Origin: Flectonema sp. DT1601
Taxonomy: Eukaryota > Euglenozoa > Diplonemea > Diplonemida > Diplonemidae
Assembly: GCA_964019425.1 (NCBI GenBank)
Contig: OZ025813.1
Location: 186,001 to 250,000, forward strand
Length of the DNA: 64,000 bases
Direction of reading: 5' to 3'
How positions within the stretch are numbered: the first letter of the stretch is position 1; the number at the start of each line of letters is the position of its first letter. Below, piece by piece: positions 43,895 through 56,186 of this stretch. The position numbers and the translations under genes were made by a program. The notes under the pieces were generated by a model that ran no database searches, had not been told where the DNA came from, and saw nothing but the letters and a program-made list of their open reading frames with translations.

Positions 43895-44131
43895 TTATTT
43901 GGACCATGCGCTCAAGTAGAGGACCAAAATCGCGGAGTTTCCAACGTTACAGTATATTATGAGTGCTAGGTAACTCACAGTAACAGAGGACCCAATCCAT
44001 AGCCACATCCGAAGAGAAGTCGCATGGATTGTGTGGAAATAAAATATTTCCTCTATTCCATATAAAAAACCCCCCTTCTTAATAAAATAGTTAGCTTCAG
44101 CCATACTGCGGCTAATACTTATTCTTTTCAT
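43895..44131 (-). CDS. possible small membrane protein ORF
   Basis: A 78-codon frame whose central part (MWLWIGSSVTVSYLALIIYC) would form one transmembrane helix. The local sequence is less homopolymeric than its surroundings. A GTGAGT donor-like site interrupts the frame, so a splice is possible. No family is recognised and the support is thin. Confidence 0.18.
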   Translation of the reverse strand: MKRISISRSMAEANYFIKKGGFLYGIEEIFYFHTIHATSLRMWLWIGSSVTVSYLALIIYCNVGNSAILVLYLSAWSK

Positions 44132-45623
44132 TTTGTTAGTTTAAAAAAAAAAAACCACCGCCCGTATTACCCTTAGAGGCTTACAATAATTGCGCGACAC
44201 GAATAACCATACCTGTCTGTGCGAAATAGGATCCAAAGCTCAAAATAAGACAGTCAGTTTCACGCTCTGACCAGAATGAAGAAGGACTTCATAAAAAAAA
44301 AAGAAAACACAAGGTCGGTTTTTTTTCCTTCTTTTTTTTAACGGTCCTACCAGCAAACCAAACCAAAATAACAGATACGAAACTTTAAGTAAAGATAAAG
44401 AGGTAGGGACGGGGGGATAAAAAGAAAATACCAATTCAAAGCAACGAGGAGATAACATCTCCAGAGTAATATTATTTCATGACCAACTTAATTCTACTTA
44501 ACGTGAATTCATAACTTCAAGGTTACACGAGACTCAAAGCATTGCGTATCTTGCAAACAGATGATGCGCAGACCGCCATCACTTCTTACATATTGAAAGG
44601 TTCGTTACAAAGTTGAAAAGAAATTCTTGCGATTGCGCACAAGTTTTTTCATTTTTTTCGTTAGTGCGCACACTCTCCATATTATGTAGAGCGCCACAAA
44701 TATACTTTCGTCTAGAGAGGAGTAATACTAATTTCGACTCGATGCGTATGATCTTTTTCACTGGTACAACTTATCAGTCTGAACTGATCGCCTCTAGATA
44801 CCCACCGCCCGTCGTTGCTATCGATTGGTAGTGGAATCTGGTGACAAAATACATCATTCAAACCTGACAGCTGTTGTACAACAAACGAACAAATAAATTT
44901 CCCCTCTTTTTTTTTTTTTTGAACTTAACAAGAGCTTTTCTCACAAACAACAAAAAAAAAAAAAAAAAACACATACACACGGTACAACACCGATTTCAGG
45001 TAAGTGATCGTGGCCACTCTTCTATATTTCTGAGCGTCTCAAAAACTTTATTTGTGCACGAAACCGTGAACCGACTTAAACTGATAAAGCTAAAGGAGGT
45101 TTACGAGTGCTGAAAACATTCTTTTTCGTTCTTACAATACTTGTTAAATGCAAAAAAAAAAAAAAAAAAAAAAGGAAAGGAAAGGAACGGAAAGGAAATA
45201 GGAGCCAAAGCTCTATATCAAAAGAAAACTTTTGCCAAAAATGACCGCCCCCCCATGACCGGGTTTCTAATAAGTTTGGCAAGAATTTACATTCTAACAG
45301 AGCCATGCTCAAAAAAATTATCATTTGCGGGTCTCTCTTTATTTAAAAGGGTTCACCCCAGTGTAATTGTTGAGCAGAGAACGATAAAAAGGAAAAAATA
45401 AACAAAAATAATAATAATAATAATAAAAAAAGAGGTACGAAACAAAAATAAGCCAAGGACAATCTCATCACACTACAGAAGTAGTGATTCACAGATCTTT
45501 TTAAAGGTAAGTGATAAATATCAGGCACGGGAGTTAACGAAACTTTCATACAGAATATAAACTCCTTACATATCCATTATTCATCAGAGAGTTATCTCCC
45601 TTAAAAAAAACTTTTTATTTCTT

Positions 45624-47327
45624 TTATTTCCAGCTTTGACTACGACCTTGGTATGAAGAACACGACTTCATTGAGTATTGAAACATCGCTGGCTGACGAG
45701 CTCCCCGACCGATTAAACACTCAATAGAGTTTTGCTTTGACTTCTCTCTTACCGTTGATAACCAAAAGTGAGCAACGTACAGAGTCGACAATGAAATATC
45801 CATCTCTTCTGTTTGTGAAGCATTAGAAAGCCTCGCAGATGATTCCAATCTCGATGATACGGTTGCTTGTAAGAAAGAAGCAACTCCCAAAACCGACGAT
45901 GAATTCCTCACAGCTATCCAAGGATGTCGTATCAAACTTAAACAATTAGTTCTGTACTTTGGATTACAATTAAAACAAATTGTTAAGAAATCTGTCATAT
46001 CAGCGGGTAGGTTCTGTTTTGTTTTGTTTTAATTTTTGTCAGTTCAAATTCATTTTATTTTATTTTCAATTTAAAAAAAAAAAAAAAAAAAAAACGTAAA
46101 AAAGCAAATACACACATCAGGTACAGGAGGATTAGTCTCGGTGAGTGACGACAATTTAAACAGCAGCGGAACAGTAAATTCACTTCCGTGAAAAGTTTCC
46201 CAAAAAGGTGGATGACGAAGAAGCATTTCATGAACAGTACATCCCAATGCCCAAATATCAGAATGTATGCTGTGATGTTTTCCATTTAATACTTCAGGTG
46301 CCAACCATAATGGTGACCCAAGTACCGTTTGATCAGGATGTCTGGGACCAGAATCAGCAAAATCAATTAATTTTATAATTCCATTAGCATTTACTACAAT
46401 ATTTGCTGATTTAAGATCTTTGTGTATTATCCCATGTTGATGAATGTGAGCAACAGCTGAGAGCAACTGACGAGTGTAGTTACAAGTTGCTTGGTGAGGA
46501 ATTGGTCCAAATTCATCTATAATGCTTCTAAGACTTCCCTGGTCACCCATTTCTTCAAAAACAGTACTTCTGAGATTGGTATTGTAAACTCCATCAGGTT
46601 GTTCATCACAGTGAGAACCAAGATAGCTTACGATATTATCGTGATTTAATCGTTGAAGGCATTCTGCTTCTCTTGTTAATGTCGCCAGCCATGTAGAAGA
46701 TTCGGATTGAGGGACAGTCACTTCTCTGGTCTTTTCAATAAAAATATTACCAGTCTCACTGTCAAGGCATCGGGTAACTGTACAACCGTTGTGTATGTCA
46801 GCGATTAACCTTCCTTTGACCCATTGACGTGGATGAGCTGATTTTACTTTACGTCGGTTTGTTTGGATACATGATTGAGATTGTCGAAGAGGACCCATCT
46901 TAGCTGATCCAAAAGCTGATTTATTTTGCTCTGGTGATAACAACACAGAGAGGTCCTTTACAGCTGTTGACGTTGATGTTGAACTCTCAAACGGAAGCTG
47001 CTCAGTTGCCAATGATCTAAAAGAAACAATTGAATTATCATGATGAACAGCTGATCCTTTTCTTGATAAAATCTGTTCTGTTATGTCACTCGCAAATCCG
47101 TGATGACTAGCCACCAGATTACTTCGCAATGCGAAGAAGCCAACACCTGCTGCTAAAACCGTGAGCAGCATTTCGTATGCTAGAGACATCCATCCCTCAC
47201 TCGCGTAGGAGTATTTTAAAATATTAACTAAAAACAGAGTAAGGAAGCATGCAAAGTACATCACCCACCACCACGATCTCGCGCGTAGCACGTGCTCCAC
47301 GCGCTCAGTATCTGTAGGTATCGGCAT
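45624..47327 (-). CDS. membrane-anchored Ser/Thr protein kinase, STE11/MAP3K-like
   Basis: Exon 1 runs 47327-46116 and exon 2 runs 46013-45624. The intron 46014-46115 (102 nt, GTGTGT..ACAG) contains a long T-run. The protein has 533 residues. Two hydrophobic helices near the N-terminus (about 18-38 and 48-68) should anchor it. The kinase domain starts at about 170. Lys199 (IFIEK) fits the VAIK lysine, the catalytic loop is HKDLKSAN (Asp304, Asn309), and LAPE stands for APE (343-345). Splicing joins NPPVPD to NLPADMTDFL and completes subdomain XI with NPKYRTN..RHPWI. Odd points: the glycine loop is degenerate (GRLIADIHNG), HRD is HKD and DFG is DFA (322-324). Catalysis is still possible because Lys, both Asp residues and Asn remain. 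About 100 residues follow the kinase domain. Confidence 0.85.
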
Positions 47328-48400
47328 AGCATTCGGTTATGGTAGTAGATATATCTCTGAGTGGGGTATTGAAGTAATGATTAAACTCTGCTACTCATAC
47401 ACATAAGTGACAGTCACTTCTCTGCCAAAACCTTGTGGGCCCCCCGTAAGCGATCTTTTTTTTTCCTTTTTTTTTTCTGTTCTGTTTTTTCTTCTATGCA
47501 GAAGCTTACACACTGGGGTCCTTTTCTCATTGGGTCTACGATGGATATTTCTTTTTGAGTCAGACTCAATTTGCTAGGCGGTCACCAAAGAGCCAGACTT
47601 TTGGTCTGTTAACTGTCATAGCTGCACTATCTCTACACGGAACAAATAAATATATAAAAAAAATGACTCGTTAAAGTAGTTACCAAGACTTAGATTGGCT
47701 GGTGCTTCTCAACGAACAGAAGCAGATTGTTCTCGGACTTCTTTGACCCGTTTTTTGACTACTTGTCAAAACTGGCTAAAATATAAAAAAAAAAAAAAAA
47801 ATTAGGTAAAGAAAGTCTGTTCTATCAGCGCGACTAGTTTTGTGTGCAAGAACTCACAACTTAAAATAATTGAATTAAGCCACGGGAATCACCTGTCTTG
47901 CGCGACAAGACTGGACTGTTTCTGATCGACGTCATCGAGCAATTTCGCAACACGTCGATATATCTGATTTATAGTTGCTTGGAAACTGATACGACTCAGC
48001 TAGGACTCGGAAGAGTTTCAACGCGACTTCGAATGCTGTCCTCTTTTTTTTTTTGACTATTATCTTTAACTTACATAAAAAGGGGGAAAAAGAAAAAAAA
48101 AAAACGAGAAAAATAAATAAAAAAAATTAAAAAAAAGGAAAAAGAAACTAACACCCTGGAAATAATAATATAAAAATGAAATTACTAAACTCCCGTTAAA
48201 CTTCCGAACCAGTCAGTTCTTTTAGGGACATCAAAGTAAATAGATCGATTAGTGATACAAGGAAAGTTCTGATTCTAAATAACTGTCCTTGTCAGATATA
48301 CTTGGTTGATCTGTTCAGAAGTAATCCTAAGAACAGATCACTCTACCAACCTCGAAACCTACAAGAGGTTCACTACAGAAAGTGTGTACTTGAGGCAGGC
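47328..48400. other. intergenic
   Basis: About 1.07 kb of leader and 3' flank. There are A/T runs near 47461-47479, 47787-47802 and 48093-48104. No coding signal. Confidence 0.5.
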
Positions 48401-49384
48401 TTATAGGACGAATGGTTCTCTGCCGCACTGTTTGTCCATGCGACCAATCCACTCGCGTGCGGTAGTATTCTCAAGGATTTCAGAGTATAGTGGATACCCT
48501 CTTAGCGCGTTAATAACGCCGTATACTTCAACGTCAGCAACACTCGGGATTTTGCCTCCGTGGAACTGGGAAGCAGAAACTCCCGTAGAAATCCAGTTGT
48601 CGAGCTGGCCGTAAAGAGCTTCACGCTCGTCACCGACACCAGAGTAGCCGAACTTCTTTAACTTCGGGCGAGTAACAACGTAGTTTACAATGAGGTACAT
48701 GATAGGTGCACCAAACGCCTTCGAGAGGAATTTGTTCATCGTTGGAATGTTATCGGCAGTATCAATGTAGGCAGCTGAGTCCCAGCATTCCCACATAGTA
48801 CGCGATAAGTTTAATGTCATGTACCTGACGAGTTCATCACTAACCCAATTCCTCCACTTTGTTGTTTCTTCAGAGTGAGGCATCTTAGCTTTCTCACTGA
48901 ATGATGTTACGATTTCGTAGCTGTCCCCCATCTTCAGTTTTTCTTCCGGATTTTCGGTATTAATTTGAAGGAACGGTACCTTGCTGTAGCCCATTCCTTT
49001 CATTTGACTTTTGAAGAGCGGATCCACTTCAACCAGTTCGTAAGGTATATTTTGGTAGTCTAAAAATGCTTTTAACTTTCCACAGAATGGACAAGTCAGG
49101 TAGCGGTATAGAATAACACCATGCTTACGAAGATCCTCGATGCTCAGTTTGGAAATGGCTTCGACGTCGTTAACATCGTCTGCAGTGCTAGTTTTGTTTT
49201 TGCGAAGTCTAGCTGCGTATATCGTACCTCCAGCACCAACAACAGCTAATGCTCCCAGCATATAGCCTGATCCCCCAGTCATTGCTGAGCTTCCCATCCA
49301 ACGTACACCTGTTCCCATTACACCTCGAGAGCGCATTCCGGACCTCAGTAGGCTCCTGCCGGTGCCTCTTAACGCCGTCTGCAT
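48401..49384 (-). CDS. PTGES2: prostaglandin E synthase 2-like protein (membrane-associated GST family)
   Basis: The product is 327 residues. The N-terminus is basic and hydroxylated (RGTGRSLLRSGMRSRG), a likely mitochondrial targeting sequence, followed by a hydrophobic segment (about 41-59). A glutaredoxin/GST N-domain carries YLTCPFCGKLKAFLDYQNIPY with CPFC at 98-101, the active-site motif of mPGES-2. The KVPFLQI cis-proline region and a helical GST C-domain (about 155-320) follow. The family binds heme and glutathione, and its true role in protists is unclear. A strong acceptor (TTTTCTACAG) lies about 13 nt upstream of the ATG. No introns. Length and order fit the family well. Confidence 0.88.
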   Translation of the reverse strand: MQTALRGTGRSLLRSGMRSRGVMGTGVRWMGSSAMTGGSGYMLGALAVVGAGGTIYAARLRKNKTSTADDVNDVEAISKLSIEDLRKHGVILYRYLTCPFCGKLKAFLDYQNIPYELVEVDPLFKSQMKGMGYSKVPFLQINTENPEEKLKMGDSYEIVTSFSEKAKMPHSEETTKWRNWVSDELVRYMTLNLSRTMWECWDSAAYIDTADNIPTMNKFLSKAFGAPIMYLIVNYVVTRPKLKKFGYSGVGDEREALYGQLDNWISTGVSASQFHGGKIPSVADVEVYGVINALRGYPLYSEILENTTAREWIGRMDKQCGREPFVL

Positions 49385-49396
49385 TTTGTGATATGT

Positions 49397-49412
49397 CTGT
49401 AGAAAATATAAA
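49397..49412 (-). promoter_or_regulatory. candidate splice acceptor upstream of PGES2
   Basis: TATATTTTCTACAG on the coding strand ends about 13 nt before the ATG, at the usual distance for a very short trans-spliced leader. Confidence 0.35.
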
Positions 49413-50412
49413 CTACAACTAGTTTTGTCAGCTAAAGGCTATCTAGATTTTAACTATAATTAGTGTAGCAGTCATTAACCTGTTTTGAAGTGAATAGTAG
49501 TAAACACTGATCACGGTTCCAACACAATGAGGTTGGTAAGTAAGCTAATCCTAACCTGCTAAAATAGAATAGCAAACGGGTCAATGAGAGACAATTTTTG
49601 TTGTCAAAAAATGTATTTACGTGCGCACGTTTTTTTGTTCTTTATAATTTTTTTTTTTTTTTTTTTTTTAATGTTTTCCCCTCCCCCTGCTTTACCATTT
49701 GATAATTCGGTGATATTAACATCCTCACACACTAGCACGCAAATAAAATATTTTGTTTTGTTTTGGTTTGTTTGTTTTGTTCAAGTAATGGTTTATTAAT
49801 AATTATCATTATTAGTTAGACTTAGTATTTAATTGTTGTTAGTTTGCAAAGCCCAACGACCAGGAATGTATTTCCAGTAGCGAGAATAAATGTTGACTTG
49901 CAGTACTAACTCGGACTTGAACTTATGCAAAAATTCTGATAAATATTAATCAAGAGAGTACACAGGCGATATTATTTGTTTTGTTCCAGCAGTTTCACGA
50001 CGGTTGAGTCATGGTACCACCGAAGTTGAAAATCCGCCAAGGAAATTAAGATCAAAAAAAAAAAAAGAGAAAAAAAAGAACCATGGCCCTATATTTCGTT
50101 GAAAGCCGACAGAATCTTGCCGCAGCGGGAAAATAAATCATGATCATAGAATAACGGCTTTCAATCTGAATAGTTACTTCCGTACAAAAAGGGAAACATA
50201 GGCTAATAGTTGCTTCTTTGCGACAAGAACCAACATAATCAACACCAGCACCCCATTGCTTATTTTGTAACAAAAAGGGAAAAACGAAGAGAGAAGATAA
50301 ATAAAAGTGAACCTGGAGTTGTGTTTTTTTTTTTTTTTTTTCCACAAGCGAATGAATGTTAAGGACACACTAGGTGCACGAAATTCATCTTTCACTTACA
50401 TCGGATCGGCCA

Positions 50413-50460
50413 CAGAAGGCTACATTGATAAAACCTCAGAAGGCTACATTGATAAAACCT
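50413..50460 (+). repeat. exact 24-bp tandem duplication
   Basis: The unit CAGAAGGCTACATTGATAAA plus ACCT occurs twice, exactly, at 50413-50436 and 50437-50460. On the plus strand it lies in an open frame and encodes EGYIDKTS twice. The frame has no other support. Confidence 0.7.
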
Positions 50461-51140
50461 CATTCGAGATAAAAAAAACAGAATATATCCCCGAGCTTGA
50501 CGGGTTTGAGAAAGAGAGTAATAAACGCTACAACAACAAACAAAAAAAAACAAAAAAAAAAAAAAAAAGTTAAAAAAAGGTAGCATAATAGGAATTGAGA
50601 AGGGAAAAAAAATAAAAATAAAAATAATACCTAAATAGGCCAGCCAAGTGCGTTGTTATATGTCGCATAGTCGATTTAGGGGGTTAGAAGGTCCGCGAAG
50701 TACTTCTCTTTTTACTAAAAAAAGAAAAAAAAAAAAAAAAAAGAATCATTAATTCGCATGAGAATATAAAAGTTCAGGATATTTCTTTTATTCTTTTCAT
50801 TTAAATGCAAACGACAGGAGCAGTGACATCTCAATGAGTTTGCCGCAAGTATTGTGTTTCTTCAGTTGCAGCTTGAATCACCCATTTGACACACATCAGG
50901 AAACCTCCAACAGTTGAAATAATTTATTAGGGCAGTTTAAAAGTTTTACGCTAGACATGCTTGCGTTTACACTTTTGTACTGTTTTAACGAGATTACATG
51001 TGTGGGGAGATCCATAGTATGATAATTTGCTGTTCTGCGGAACTTGGTGTGTGTACAGCGAGCATGATGTTCTCTTGGCTCTTTATTGCTGCGCATAAAT
51101 AAAACAAAAAGTATTTCTCAACAGTCTAAAGCTTCTGTTC

Positions 51141-51386
51141 TTAAACCACTTTAGATTCTGTTATCTCCCTTTGTTCTTTGTTGAGTGTTGACGTTGACCC
51201 GTCTTGAAAATATTTTGAAACTTGAACTGACACCTGCGTCTTTCCATACTCGATTAAAGCAATCATCACAGTGATTGCCTTAAATCTGTATCCTGGGACA
51301 ATCTTCCTGCCGCTTGCGAATTTCGTCGCATTCTTTTTTTCATTTGTTCTTATTTTCGCAACCAAATTACTTCCAAAAATTATCAT
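51141..51386 (-). CDS. possible small ORF, unrecognised
   Basis: An 81-codon frame of ordinary composition (for example KFASGRKIVPGYRFKAITVM). Its ATG directly follows a run of about 19 A on the coding strand, like the leader of the gene at 4316-5284. There is no domain. It could be a small gene or chance. Confidence 0.22.
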   Translation of the reverse strand: MIIFGSNLVAKIRTNEKKNATKFASGRKIVPGYRFKAITVMIALIEYGKTQVSVQVSKYFQDGSTSTLNKEQREITESKVV

Positions 51387-51911
51387 TTTTTTTTTTTTTT
51401 TTTTCCCTTATATTCTTTCCTTCTCAAAAGGGCTGACTAGACCCTAACCGACTATGGGTGGCTCGATTCGGTCAATACAACTGAAATAAAATTCAACTGC
51501 TCTGCATTATAAAATCCTCCCAACCAAGACATGCTAATGTCCTTTGGGCAAAAAAAATCTTTTTTTTTTATATCATTTTTGCGTTATTTAACTTCGTTTG
51601 TCTTGCTCTAAACTTTCTATAGTTATACCGCAACAATCCTAACAGGATGACTGAAAGGTCTACTTACATTGCTGATACCTCGTGCTCTTTAGTTTGCTGT
51701 ATCAGCGAAGAGCAACACGCAATGTAAGGACTTCTCTATCTATCTATAACAACTAAAGTGAACATTTTTTTTGTACTTTCTCTCAACGAAGAATGCGTCT
51801 GCACAACACACACATATCTTCGATCTTAGAGAAAATCACTGTTCTACAGTAGTGTTTATTCGAAAAATAAGGAGAGAGAAACCCACGTAAGCAAACGAAA
51901 ATAAAGGAGAG

Positions 51912-51983
51912 TAAACTGCTTGATTAGGTTTATACGAATATAAATCTCTGTATTGTATCAAAGCTCAATAATGGAATTAAAAC
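51912..51983 (+). repeat. dispersed repeat module C, copy 2
   Basis: Shares TTGATTAGGTTTATACGAAT and AAATCTC with 42170-42250 and 59740-59830. Confidence 0.65.
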
Positions 51984-52044
51984 AAAACCCACCGCCCGCG
52001 CGAGCAGACAATTGTTAGCGACGACTGATAACGCCAACGATAGT

Positions 52045-52118
52045 TTGACAAATGTAGAAACCAGTTATAACCTTGTAATACCAAAATAAGTATTAAGGTT
52101 AAACTGAAGAAATGACAG
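52045..52118 (+). repeat. dispersed repeat module F, copy 2
   Basis: Diverged counterpart of 41290-41382. Confidence 0.35.
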
Positions 52119-52508
52119 CAGAACAAAAATAAAGGGGAGAAACGAAAACAACACAGGCAAGTTTACATTTTGCTTTGTGTACCAGGTCCGAGGGTCAATC
52201 AGTTGAAAACAACAACAACAATCAATTCTGACAGCAAATTGGTACACGAAGGAAGTGTAACTTGTAACCGGGATGGGATTACATAATAACCCGGGTAAAG
52301 AGAAAAAAAATATTGAACTAGTGACAGAGCATATCAAGAGAAGATATTATTGTAACAGCAAAGACTTTTGTTGTTTTAGTTGAAGGGACAGAACGAAACG
52401 TAATAACCTAATATATATATTTTTTTTTTTTGCAGGTAAAAAAGTTTATAGAGCAAAGTAAAAACTTAAACAAAAAGCTTAGAATGCAACAGGCCGGTAA
52501 ATTATAAA

Positions 52509-52548
52509 GCTACAATACTATCCGGACGAACTCGTCCGAAAGTGTAGC
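52509..52548. other. two-tier inverted repeat
   Basis: The outer arms GCTACA (52509-52514) and TGTAGC (52543-52548) are perfectly complementary. Inside them CGGACG (52523-52528) pairs with CGTCCG (52533-52538) around a 4-nt loop. An asymmetric internal loop of 8 and 4 nt separates the stems. This could be a small structured RNA element; it does not match a hammerhead core. Confidence 0.4.
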
Positions 52549-53660
52549 AATAGTGACAGAGGTAACCCAAAGCTTAATAAAACAAACCAGGTAAAAGATA
52601 GATCCCCGAACGTAAACAAACATTCAAGAGTGACACATAAGGTTTATTTGCAGCACTGATGGTCAACTGACTACAAACCTAGATACATAATACTTCTGTG
52701 GCTAAACAACGCAAAGTTGCTTAACACCAAAAAACACAAGCAACCGAAAAATTATAACAAGAAAGGCAAATCGCGCTTTCTTAGTCAAAGAATTTTGCGG
52801 ATATATAGATTATTATTTTTTTTTTTTTTTTTTTCTTTTTAAAAAAACCAAACAGACAACATAACTTGGGAATTTTTCTTTTTTTTTTTTTTTTTTTTCC
52901 AATTATTTATTTATTCATTTTATTGTTTATTTGTTTATCAGTCACCATATACATGCGGGGTCAGAGCAATGATTTATTACGGAGCCTTACAGCAACCTTG
53001 TAACGTAGCTCTTAATGGTCGGGCAAGCCAAGTATACAAATAGTGATGGAAAGGCTCATAAACTCAGTTCATCGGTTAGTGATAATATTGTGACAATCTG
53101 TGCATCATAATAACTAAACGACGACTTATATATTATTATTTCTTTTTTTTTTTTTTTCATATAAATGGGTGCCATAGTGCCTTTACTGGTGAACTTCAAA
53201 GCAACTAAAAAGATTAGAAAAAACTTGAGGTATGTGAACGTGAAGCACCCCAAGCGATATTGACTAAAAACACTATCCTTAATGTCTGAGTAGGAAAGCT
53301 ACAAAAAAATATTTTCCGAAGAACAAGACCCAATAAAACAACTTTCAAGTGAAGTTGTTCATTAGCTTTTTTTTTTTCTTTTTTTTTTTTTTTTTCTTTC
53401 TTTTTTTTCCGCGATAGACCAAACCACAACTGCTCATGATTTTACTCGCACTTGTATTGTGAGCAGAGATCTTGATGTGGTATCAAGTTATTCACATTAC
53501 ACACCTTATCACGATTGTCAACTCCGATTCATTTTTAAGCTAACAACGATACTATAATGACACACACGTCAGAAAGGAAAATGAAAGACACATGAGTATC
53601 CATCAATACACAGCACTGCAACTAAAGAATTCTTGTCAGACGGGAAGAGAGATGAGGGGG

Positions 53661-53778
53661 TGAAACTACTTGACAACGTAAAAACAGTCAGTACTTGACT
53701 GAAGAGAAGGGGGATGTATGTTCGATTTTGTAAAAATTACAACTGTGTTGTATCATAAAAACATAAAGATAATTTAAC
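53661..53778 (+). repeat. dispersed repeat modules B and A, copy 3
   Basis: A short B (53661-53702) precedes a diverged A (53714-53778), the reverse of the order at 671-881. G-runs flank both (53656-53660, 53709-53713 and 53789-53797). Confidence 0.55.
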
Positions 53779-55239
53779 AAGAAGAGAAGGGGGGGGTGAA
53801 AAAAAGAAAAAGAAGCAGGCTGAACAGTCAACCGATTGATGTGAATATAGCCGCAAGTAATAAGTTGCATCATCTTTAATAAAACAACAAGAAAGATGGG
53901 GGGTTACAGTTCGAACAGATTATCCGAACACAAAAATAATAAATAAATTGATAACATTTCTACTGAAGACTTTAATTTTTTATTATTATTATTATATAGA
54001 ACGGTTTACTCTAAAAATCATTTTTATTTTCAGGACACTCTGTTAAGAAAGATCTGGTAACAAAAGCATCACAATGTTTATTCCAAAAAAAAAAAAAAAA
54101 ATTGAAATATCCTTTATCACCAACATATTAGTTTAGTTATCAAAATACAAACTGATGACTACGAGGGGTCTGGGTAGCCCGCATCAGTAAGGACCCAATC
54201 ACGAAGATTGTAGTTTCATAGTATTGGCTGGAAGTGATCGACTTCCAGCCTCCACCTTGCCCAGAGGCTAACATATCAAAAGAAAAAAATAAACAAAATA
54301 AAAAAGGACGATAAAAACTTTGAAATATGTTAAAAAGTAGAAGTACAAAGAGCATGATTCCGGTGGAGTGTCAAGGATGCTCCCAAAAAATTGGGGAAAA
54401 GAGAGACCAGGAACCCTACAAACATTTATAGTTCATCTTTCTCTGTCAGTTGTCAGTTGTCACTTTTTTTTTTTTTTTTAAAAAAATAGCTAAAGGGGGG
54501 ACCAAGTGCCAAAAATCAAATGCAAATGCGCGTCCGGTTCACCCGATTCTTTCCAGTTCAAAAATTACCCTCTACCAGCCCTCATTTCATCAACAAAACA
54601 GAGAACTAAACTGCGGCTTAACAAATATGCTGCATTTATTCCCACTAATCATAAACTATAGGAAGTCAGTTAACGAAATCCGTGACTTCGGAAAAAGTAA
54701 GAGGTCTGAATTTTTTTGATTAGACGCTGACAGTTTGATAATTAATATGCTTCATCCAATATTTTGGCCCCCCTAGCTTATGTAAAAAAAAATAAATAAA
54801 TTTGCTCGCAGTGGTTTTCTTTTTTCATTCTCTCTGTTTTTTTTTTTTTTTTCTTCTTTCTCCCTGTTCTGGCAGAGTTTTGCATAATGTGGTCCTCACA
54901 ACGGCGGTAAATATTAACGTATAAAGAAATTTAAATAAAAGAAATAACTAAGCTTGCGATATCTTATTATTACTTCGCATTGCCAGATTGGAAAGGAATC
55001 GCCATCTCACTAATTAGTTCTCATCATACGTTGTTGTTGTTGTCTGTTCGCAACCAAAAAACAACGTTACGCTGCCACAAATTCTCTTTCTCTCGTTCAT
55101 GATGAAAAGAAGTGTTTCATGTGACCACTATGGTGAGATGGCAACATGTTGGGGATAGAAAGTAAAGTTTTTTTTTTATATTATAAATACCTTTGAATAT
55201 AAAATCAAAAAGAAATATTCAGAGGCCCTGAGGGGTTGA

Positions 55240-55270
55240 TACTATATGATTAAATATAAAGCAACTTGAG
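55240..55270 (+). repeat. dispersed repeat module E, fragment
   Basis: TATGATTAAATATAAAGCAA plus CTTGA matches the start of 42515-42572. The match stops exactly at a run of eight or nine G. Confidence 0.5.
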
Positions 55271-55552
55271 GGGGGGGAAAAGAGACAAATAATTTTTCTC
55301 TCTCCCTTTTTTTTTTTTTTTGTTTGCTCCCCTCTCGCTTTGCCCCGTTACCAGCTCGTTCCTTTTTGTTTTTTTTTGTTCCTTTTAGTAGTAGCAAACC
55401 TATAAAAAAAAACTCTGTTAAACGTCAGAAAACAAAGGGGAAAAAAAAAACTTAAAAAAGTGAGTAACAAAGGAGAAAGTGCGAAATCGATCAGGTTAAA
55501 AAGTATGTCAATCATACTAAGTGAGATAGCAGCATTATTATTATTTTTTTTT

Positions 55553-55583
<31 letters not shown>

Positions 55584-56186
55584 GTTTTTTTAAATTCCAA
55601 AAAATCTGGATTTAAAAAAACAAACTATACAAAAATAAAATTGTAAAAAATAATTATAAAACGATCTGCTCACATCCCCACAAGCCAATCATTATATCGA
55701 CAGCTAATAAAGAAAAAAAGAGTGTCCAAGGAAGGGCAATGACTGCCAATTATTCCAAAGACCAAAGAGTAATACAAAAAAGAGAAAAAAAAAACGCTGA
55801 TGAGGGGAAAAGGCAGCTGGTATAACCAACATTCTCCGCAGCATATTATGATTAAAGGAGAGAGCAAAGAGTAAAAAGGTTGGTATTCCTTGCCCTAACA
55901 CTCAATAATAATAACAAATAAAATAAAAGGAGAAAAAAAACTAAACAATAAGAAAATAATATGAGAGATAACTACATTTGCCTTGTAAAAAAACGGCGCT
56001 ACAAAAAAAAAAAAAAAAAAAAAAAACGAAATATTTAAATAAATGTGTGGATTTCCGCATTAAGTACAAAAGTTGCATATTACGCAACGCAGGTTATTGC
56101 GGATCATAGGAAACAGACAACAAGATTAAGAAAAAAATTGCAGCTCGATAACAGGTTCAGATCGTAGAAGCTTTTGTTATTGCTTT

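Larger units (their letters stand above)
40870..45623. other. gene-poor, repeat-rich intergenic region
   Basis: About 4.75 kb with no strong gene. From 41.28 to 42.67 kb it is largely a patchwork of the dispersed repeat modules (F, G, A, B, C, D, E, G), with a perfect 11-bp hairpin at 42446-42476. From 42.9 kb on it is AT-rich with homopolymers and a weak small frame at 43895-44131. Confidence 0.55.
49385..56186. other. long gene-poor intergenic region
   Basis: About 6.8 kb without a strong gene. It contains many A/T homopolymers, dispersed repeat modules C, F, B, A and part of E, an exact 24-bp tandem duplication (50413-50460), a two-tier hairpin (52509-52548) and a weak minus-strand frame (51141-51386). 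If the region is transcribed with its neighbours, it is a large spacer. Confidence 0.5.

Noticed and set aside
52509-52548. Hammerhead ribozyme
   Set aside because: CGGACGA..GAAA hints at the core, but CUGANGA is not matched and no three-way junction forms. Kept only as an unexplained hairpin.
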